Shown here: positions 61,625-64,000 of the stretch, piece after piece
Position numbering within the stretch: the stretch's first letter is position 1
How the letters are laid out: each line of letters starts with the position of its first letter
Assembly (NCBI GenBank): GCA_021568835.1
Contig: JAKGSH010000010.1
Coordinates: 2,728,001-2,792,000 of the forward strand
Reading direction: 5' to 3'
Source: Streptomyces sp. Tue 6430
Lineage (GTDB): Bacteria > Actinomycetota > Actinomycetes > Streptomycetales > Streptomycetaceae
DNA: 64,000 nucleotides
Made by a program: the position numbers and the translations under genes
Notes under the pieces: generated by a model
Told to the model about the DNA's origin: nothing
Database searches by the model: none
What the model saw: the letters and a program-made list of their open reading frames with translations, nothing else

Positions 61625-61800
61625 TGACTCCTCCCCCGGCTGGAGCCGGGAGCTTCTCGTTACGCCGGGTTGGCGTTGCGACGGACCAGCCCGGCCCGTA
61701 GTACGTTGGTGGCTCCCACTGTGTCGGCGTGTGCGGTGTGGCCGCAGGCGACGCAGTGGAACTTTTCCTGTGTGGGCCGGTTCTCCTTCGCGGTGTGCCC
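61625..61800 (-). ncRNA. Putative omega (reRNA) guide scaffold of TnpB
   Basis: In characterised elements the guide RNA comes from the tnpB 3' end and the element end, with the guide read from flanking DNA. Here that zone has a CCCGGCTCCAGCCGGG hairpin just after the tnpB stop. The guide would begin GCAAAGAACGTACAAG. The 5' limit is a guess. Confidence 0.45.
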
Positions 61801-62883
61801 GCATTCGGGGCAGGTGCGGGAGGTGTTGCGGGGGTCCACGGCGATCACTTCCCGTCCGGCGCTTTCAGCCTTGGCGTGCAGGATCGTCAGGAACACCCCC
61901 CAGCCGGCATCGTTGATCGACTTGTTGAGCCCGGCCTTCGCCGCTGCCCCGTTGGGCAGGAACGCGCCTGCCCGGTCGGGGTCGGGCTTCGGCCCGGGGG
62001 CCTTGCTCATGTTGCGGATCCTGAGATCTTCGTGCGCGATGAAGTCGTGCGCGCGGACCAGGCCCAGGGCGGTCTTGTGTGCGTGGTCGAGCCGCCGGCG
62101 CCGCACCTTGCCGTGCAGCTGGGCAACCTTGTCCACGGCCCGCTGGTGATTGGCGGTGCGGTCCTTGGCCTTGCGGCGCGGGAACCGGGACAGGTCCTGC
62201 TGCGCGGCTTCGAGCTTCGCGGCGGCCTTACGCCCGTGGCGCGGGTTGGGCACGAAGCCGCCGTCCGAATCGGCGAGGAAATTCGCGATCCCCAGGTCGA
62301 TGCCGACCACACTGCCAGTCGCCGACAGCGGCTCGGGGTGCTCCTGCTCGGCGGTCAGCACGACGAACCATTTACGTCCCTCACGCTTGACCGAGACCGT
62401 CTTGACCCGGCCGGCCACGGCACGGTGCCGGTTGACCTTCACATGCCCGACGCCCTGGAAGCGGACGCGGGTAACGGGATCGTGCGGGGCGCAGTCCCAC
62501 CGGCAGCCGTCGCCGTCCTTCGGGAAGTCCACCGTGTCGAACCAGTTCACCCCGCGAAAGCGCGGGTAACCGGGCGTGTCACCGGACTTGACACGGCGGA
62601 AGAACGCCGCGAACGCCTTGTCCAGCCGGCGCAGCGTCGCCTGCTGCGAGGAGAACGACCAGCGGCCCTGGCACTCCGGGTCGAACGCCCGGATCTCTTT
62701 GAGCTGCGCGGACTGCATCCCGTACGTGACGCTCGCCTTCGAGCTGTGGCGGTAGGCATCACGCCGTTCCTGCAAGGCCCCGTTGTAGAGGGAGCAGTGA
62801 TCCCGCAGCATCTCGGCAAGTGCCTGGGCCTGACGGACGGTGGGCCGCAGGAGGAACTTGTACGCACGGATCACCCAGCGCAC
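61660..62883 (-). CDS. tnpB: RNA-guided endonuclease TnpB
   Basis: A 407-residue TnpB. The N-terminal wedge/REC part begins RWVIRAYKFLLRPTVRQAQA. RuvC residues are complete: Asp in SVVGIDLGIANFLADS, Glu in DFIAHEDLRIRNMS and Asp in HTAHADTVGATNVLRAG. The zinc ribbon is CPECGHTAKENRPTQ plus CVACGHTAHA. It is about the size of ISDra2 TnpB and should cut DNA next to a TTGAT-type motif with an RNA guide, keeping the element at its site. GTG 62883 is 41 bp from the divergent tnpA. Confidence 0.92.
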   Translation of the reverse strand: MRWVIRAYKFLLRPTVRQAQALAEMLRDHCSLYNGALQERRDAYRHSSKASVTYGMQSAQLKEIRAFDPECQGRWSFSSQQATLRRLDKAFAAFFRRVKSGDTPGYPRFRGVNWFDTVDFPKDGDGCRWDCAPHDPVTRVRFQGVGHVKVNRHRAVAGRVKTVSVKREGRKWFVVLTAEQEHPEPLSATGSVVGIDLGIANFLADSDGGFVPNPRHGRKAAAKLEAAQQDLSRFPRRKAKDRTANHQRAVDKVAQLHGKVRRRRLDHAHKTALGLVRAHDFIAHEDLRIRNMSKAPGPKPDPDRAGAFLPNGAAAKAGLNKSINDAGWGVFLTILHAKAESAGREVIAVDPRNTSRTCPECGHTAKENRPTQEKFHCVACGHTAHADTVGATNVLRAGLVRRNANPA

Positions 62884-62924
62884 CCCCTCCGGTCACGTTC
62901 ACCCAACCCTACTACACTTGGTGC

Positions 62925-63353
62925 ATGTCACCGCGCTGGGAACCAGATCCCGACATCAGACGGGGAAACCACGTCATCCACAACCTCCACGCACACTTGG
63001 TGTTTGTCACGAAGTACCGGCGAGAGGTCTTCAACGACGACATGCTGACGCGCTGCGAGGAGATCATGCGGGACGTCTGCCAGTCCTTCGAGGCCGAACT
63101 GCGCGAGTTCGACGGCGAAGGCGATCACGTCCATCTGCTCGTGCACTACCCGCCCAAGGTCACCCTGTCCAAGCTCGTCAACTCCCTCAAGGGCGTCAGC
63201 TCCCGATATTTGCGCGCGGAGTACACCGGCCGGATCAACCGGATCGGCACCGGATCCGTCTTCTGGTCCCCGTCGTACTTCGCGGGATCCTGCGGAGGCG
63301 CACCGCTGAGCATCGTCAAGGACTACATCGACAACCAGAAGCGGCCGGCCTGA
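62925..63353 (+). CDS. tnpA: IS200/IS605-family Y1 transposase TnpA
   Basis: A 142-residue HUH/Y1 transposase. The HUH motif is His68-x-His70 in EGDHVHLLVHYPPKV, and the nucleophilic Tyr134 is in VKDYIDNQ. KLVNSLKGVSSRYLRAEYTG is the conserved middle. It catalyses single-strand peel-and-paste transposition at a short target motif. All catalytic residues are present, so the element may be mobile. Confidence 0.92.
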   Translation: MSPRWEPDPDIRRGNHVIHNLHAHLVFVTKYRREVFNDDMLTRCEEIMRDVCQSFEAELREFDGEGDHVHLLVHYPPKVTLSKLVNSLKGVSSRYLRAEYTGRINRIGTGSVFWSPSYFAGSCGGAPLSIVKDYIDNQKRPA

Positions 63354-63449
63354 CCGTCAGAACGAAAACGCAGAGAACTCCGGCGCTTCGCGCCACCGGA
63401 CCGAGGACCGCATTCCCGCCCGGCCTGAAGGCCGGGATTCCCTGCGAAG

Positions 63450-63454
63450 ATCAA
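63450..63454 (-). other. TTGAT target/TAM motif flanking the IS605 left end
   Basis: TTGAT on the minus strand directly precedes the element's hairpin end; the same pentanucleotide is the target of ISDra2 and the TAM of its TnpB. Confidence 0.65.
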
Positions 63455-63457
63455 GGG

Positions 63458-64000
63458 ATGGCCGTTTCCCGCCCGGCCCGGCAGCCGACCGCCGACGTCC
63501 GTGCCTGGCGCCCGCAGGTCCCGGGTGTCGTGGAGGTCTTCCACGCCCGCTTCACCGGCTACGCCTATCCGATGCACGTGCACGAGGCGTGGACGCTGCT
63601 CATCGTCGACGACGGGGCCGTACGGTACGACCTCGACCGGCATGAGCACGGCACCCCGCACGACGCCGTGTCGCTGCTGCCGCCGCACGTGCCGCACAAC
63701 GGTTCCGCCGTCACCCCGGACGGCTTCCGCAAGCGGGTGCTGTACCTCGACGCGAGCGTGCTCGGCGAGGAGCTGATCGGGCCGGCCGTGGACGGGCCCG
63801 ATCTGCGGGATCCGGTGCTGCGGCGGCGGGTGGGCCAACTGCACGGCGCGCTGTCCCGGCCCGGCGACGAGCTGGAGGCCGACAGCCGGCTGGCGTTCGT
63901 CGGCGAGCGGCTGCGCGGACTGCTGCGGCCCGGCCGGGCCGTACGGCCGCCGTCGCGCGACCCCGTCCTGGCGCGCCGGCTGCGGGAACTGCTCGACGCG
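63458..64000 (+). CDS. AraC-family transcriptional regulator (C-terminus beyond window)
   Basis: The first 181 residues are visible. The N-terminal AraC cupin ligand-binding domain has ARFTGYAYPMHVHEAWTLLI (His-x-His), GTPHDAVSLLPPHVPHNGSA and RKRVLYLDASVLG. The DNA-binding helices would start about where the window ends. ATG 63458 is only 8 bp from the IS605 end. The original upstream DNA now lies 1.8 kb away, so its promoter, and part of its ribosome site (AAGGG remains), were displaced. Probable original target: the DUF2000 gene. Confidence 0.85.
   Translation, partial: MAVSRPARQPTADVRAWRPQVPGVVEVFHARFTGYAYPMHVHEAWTLLIVDDGAVRYDLDRHEHGTPHDAVSLLPPHVPHNGSAVTPDGFRKRVLYLDASVLGEELIGPAVDGPDLRDPVLRRRVGQLHGALSRPGDELEADSRLAFVGERLRGLLRPGRAVRPPSRDPVLARRLRELLDA

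Larger units (their letters stand above)
61625..63449 (-). mobile_element. IS605-type element with divergent tnpA and tnpB
   Basis: Read on the minus strand, the element follows TTGAT (63450-63454) and starts with a hairpin end (CCCGGCCTTCAGGCCGGG, 63420-63437). It runs through tnpA and tnpB to a second hairpin (CCCGGC/GCCGGG near 61632-61650) and ends at about GGGGAGGAGTCAC. There are no inverted repeats or target duplications, as expected for single-strand Y1 transposition. The right boundary at 61625 is accurate to a few bases. Confidence 0.8.

Overview
The window is high-GC actinobacterial chromosome, almost certainly Streptomyces. Codon use is strongly G/C at third positions. The gene order nagKA, cdgB, arfB, terD, then msiK, rlmB, cysS, ispF, ispD, carD, phoPR, phoU, a DUF4242 protein and gpmA matches, from memory, the S. 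coelicolor core between about SCO4286 and SCO4209. Both edges cut genes: a sugar-binding lipoprotein on the left and an AraC-type regulator on the right.

Layout. 1-3.5 kb: aminosugar catabolism (GlcNAc kinase, GlcNAc-6-P deacetylase, a PfkB-type sugar kinase) with two DasR-like operators in the divergent promoter. 3.5-14.9 kb: conserved housekeeping and hypothetical genes, including the diguanylate cyclase CdgB, ribosome rescue factor ArfB, TerD, a GNAT-Nudix fusion, an M1 peptidase lipoprotein, a pentapeptide-repeat protein and a quinone-oxidoreductase-like enzyme. 15.5-18.1 kb: a module of an ImmA-type metalloprotease, a MAB_1171c-type membrane protein and an XRE regulator. 18.2-21.3 kb: a MATE exporter and an oxidoreductase divergent from a PadR regulator, with a clear palindrome between them.

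21.5-34.2 kb (perhaps to 35.4 kb) is the most interesting part: a compact biosynthetic locus that I cannot match to a known product. The rightward arm makes and activates a chorismate-derived acid (extra DAHP synthase, short EhpF-like adenylating enzyme, isochorismate synthase). The leftward arm carries a cyclase-family hydrolase, an aldehyde-dehydrogenase-type reductase, an SDR, a NodU/TobZ-type carbamoyltransferase, two proteins I do not recognise, an L-amino-acid-ligase-type ATP-grasp enzyme and an amino acid permease, several joined by ATGA overlaps. I infer a small carbamoylated, chorismate-derived compound joined to an amino acid.

35.8-51.9 kb is core chromosome: tRNA-Thr, the shared sugar-ABC ATPase MsiK, tRNA/rRNA modification and MEP isoprenoid genes, CarD, and the phosphate regulon (phoR-phoP divergent from phoU across a PHO box). 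52-58.5 kb is a looser region with an unusual tRNA-Trp, a DUF5959 protein, a 2OG-Fe dioxygenase, a secreted glycine-rich/RTX protein and an IS630 element. 58.8-64 kb has phosphoglycerate mutase, an MFS exporter, a DUF2000 gene and an IS605-type TnpA/TnpB element that splits DUF2000 from an AraC gene.

Two properties run through the window. Eight genes are broken by apparent single-base losses, mostly in G/C runs, which looks more like assembly error than decay. Several intergenic spaces hold short tandem repeats with units of 6 to 28 bp.
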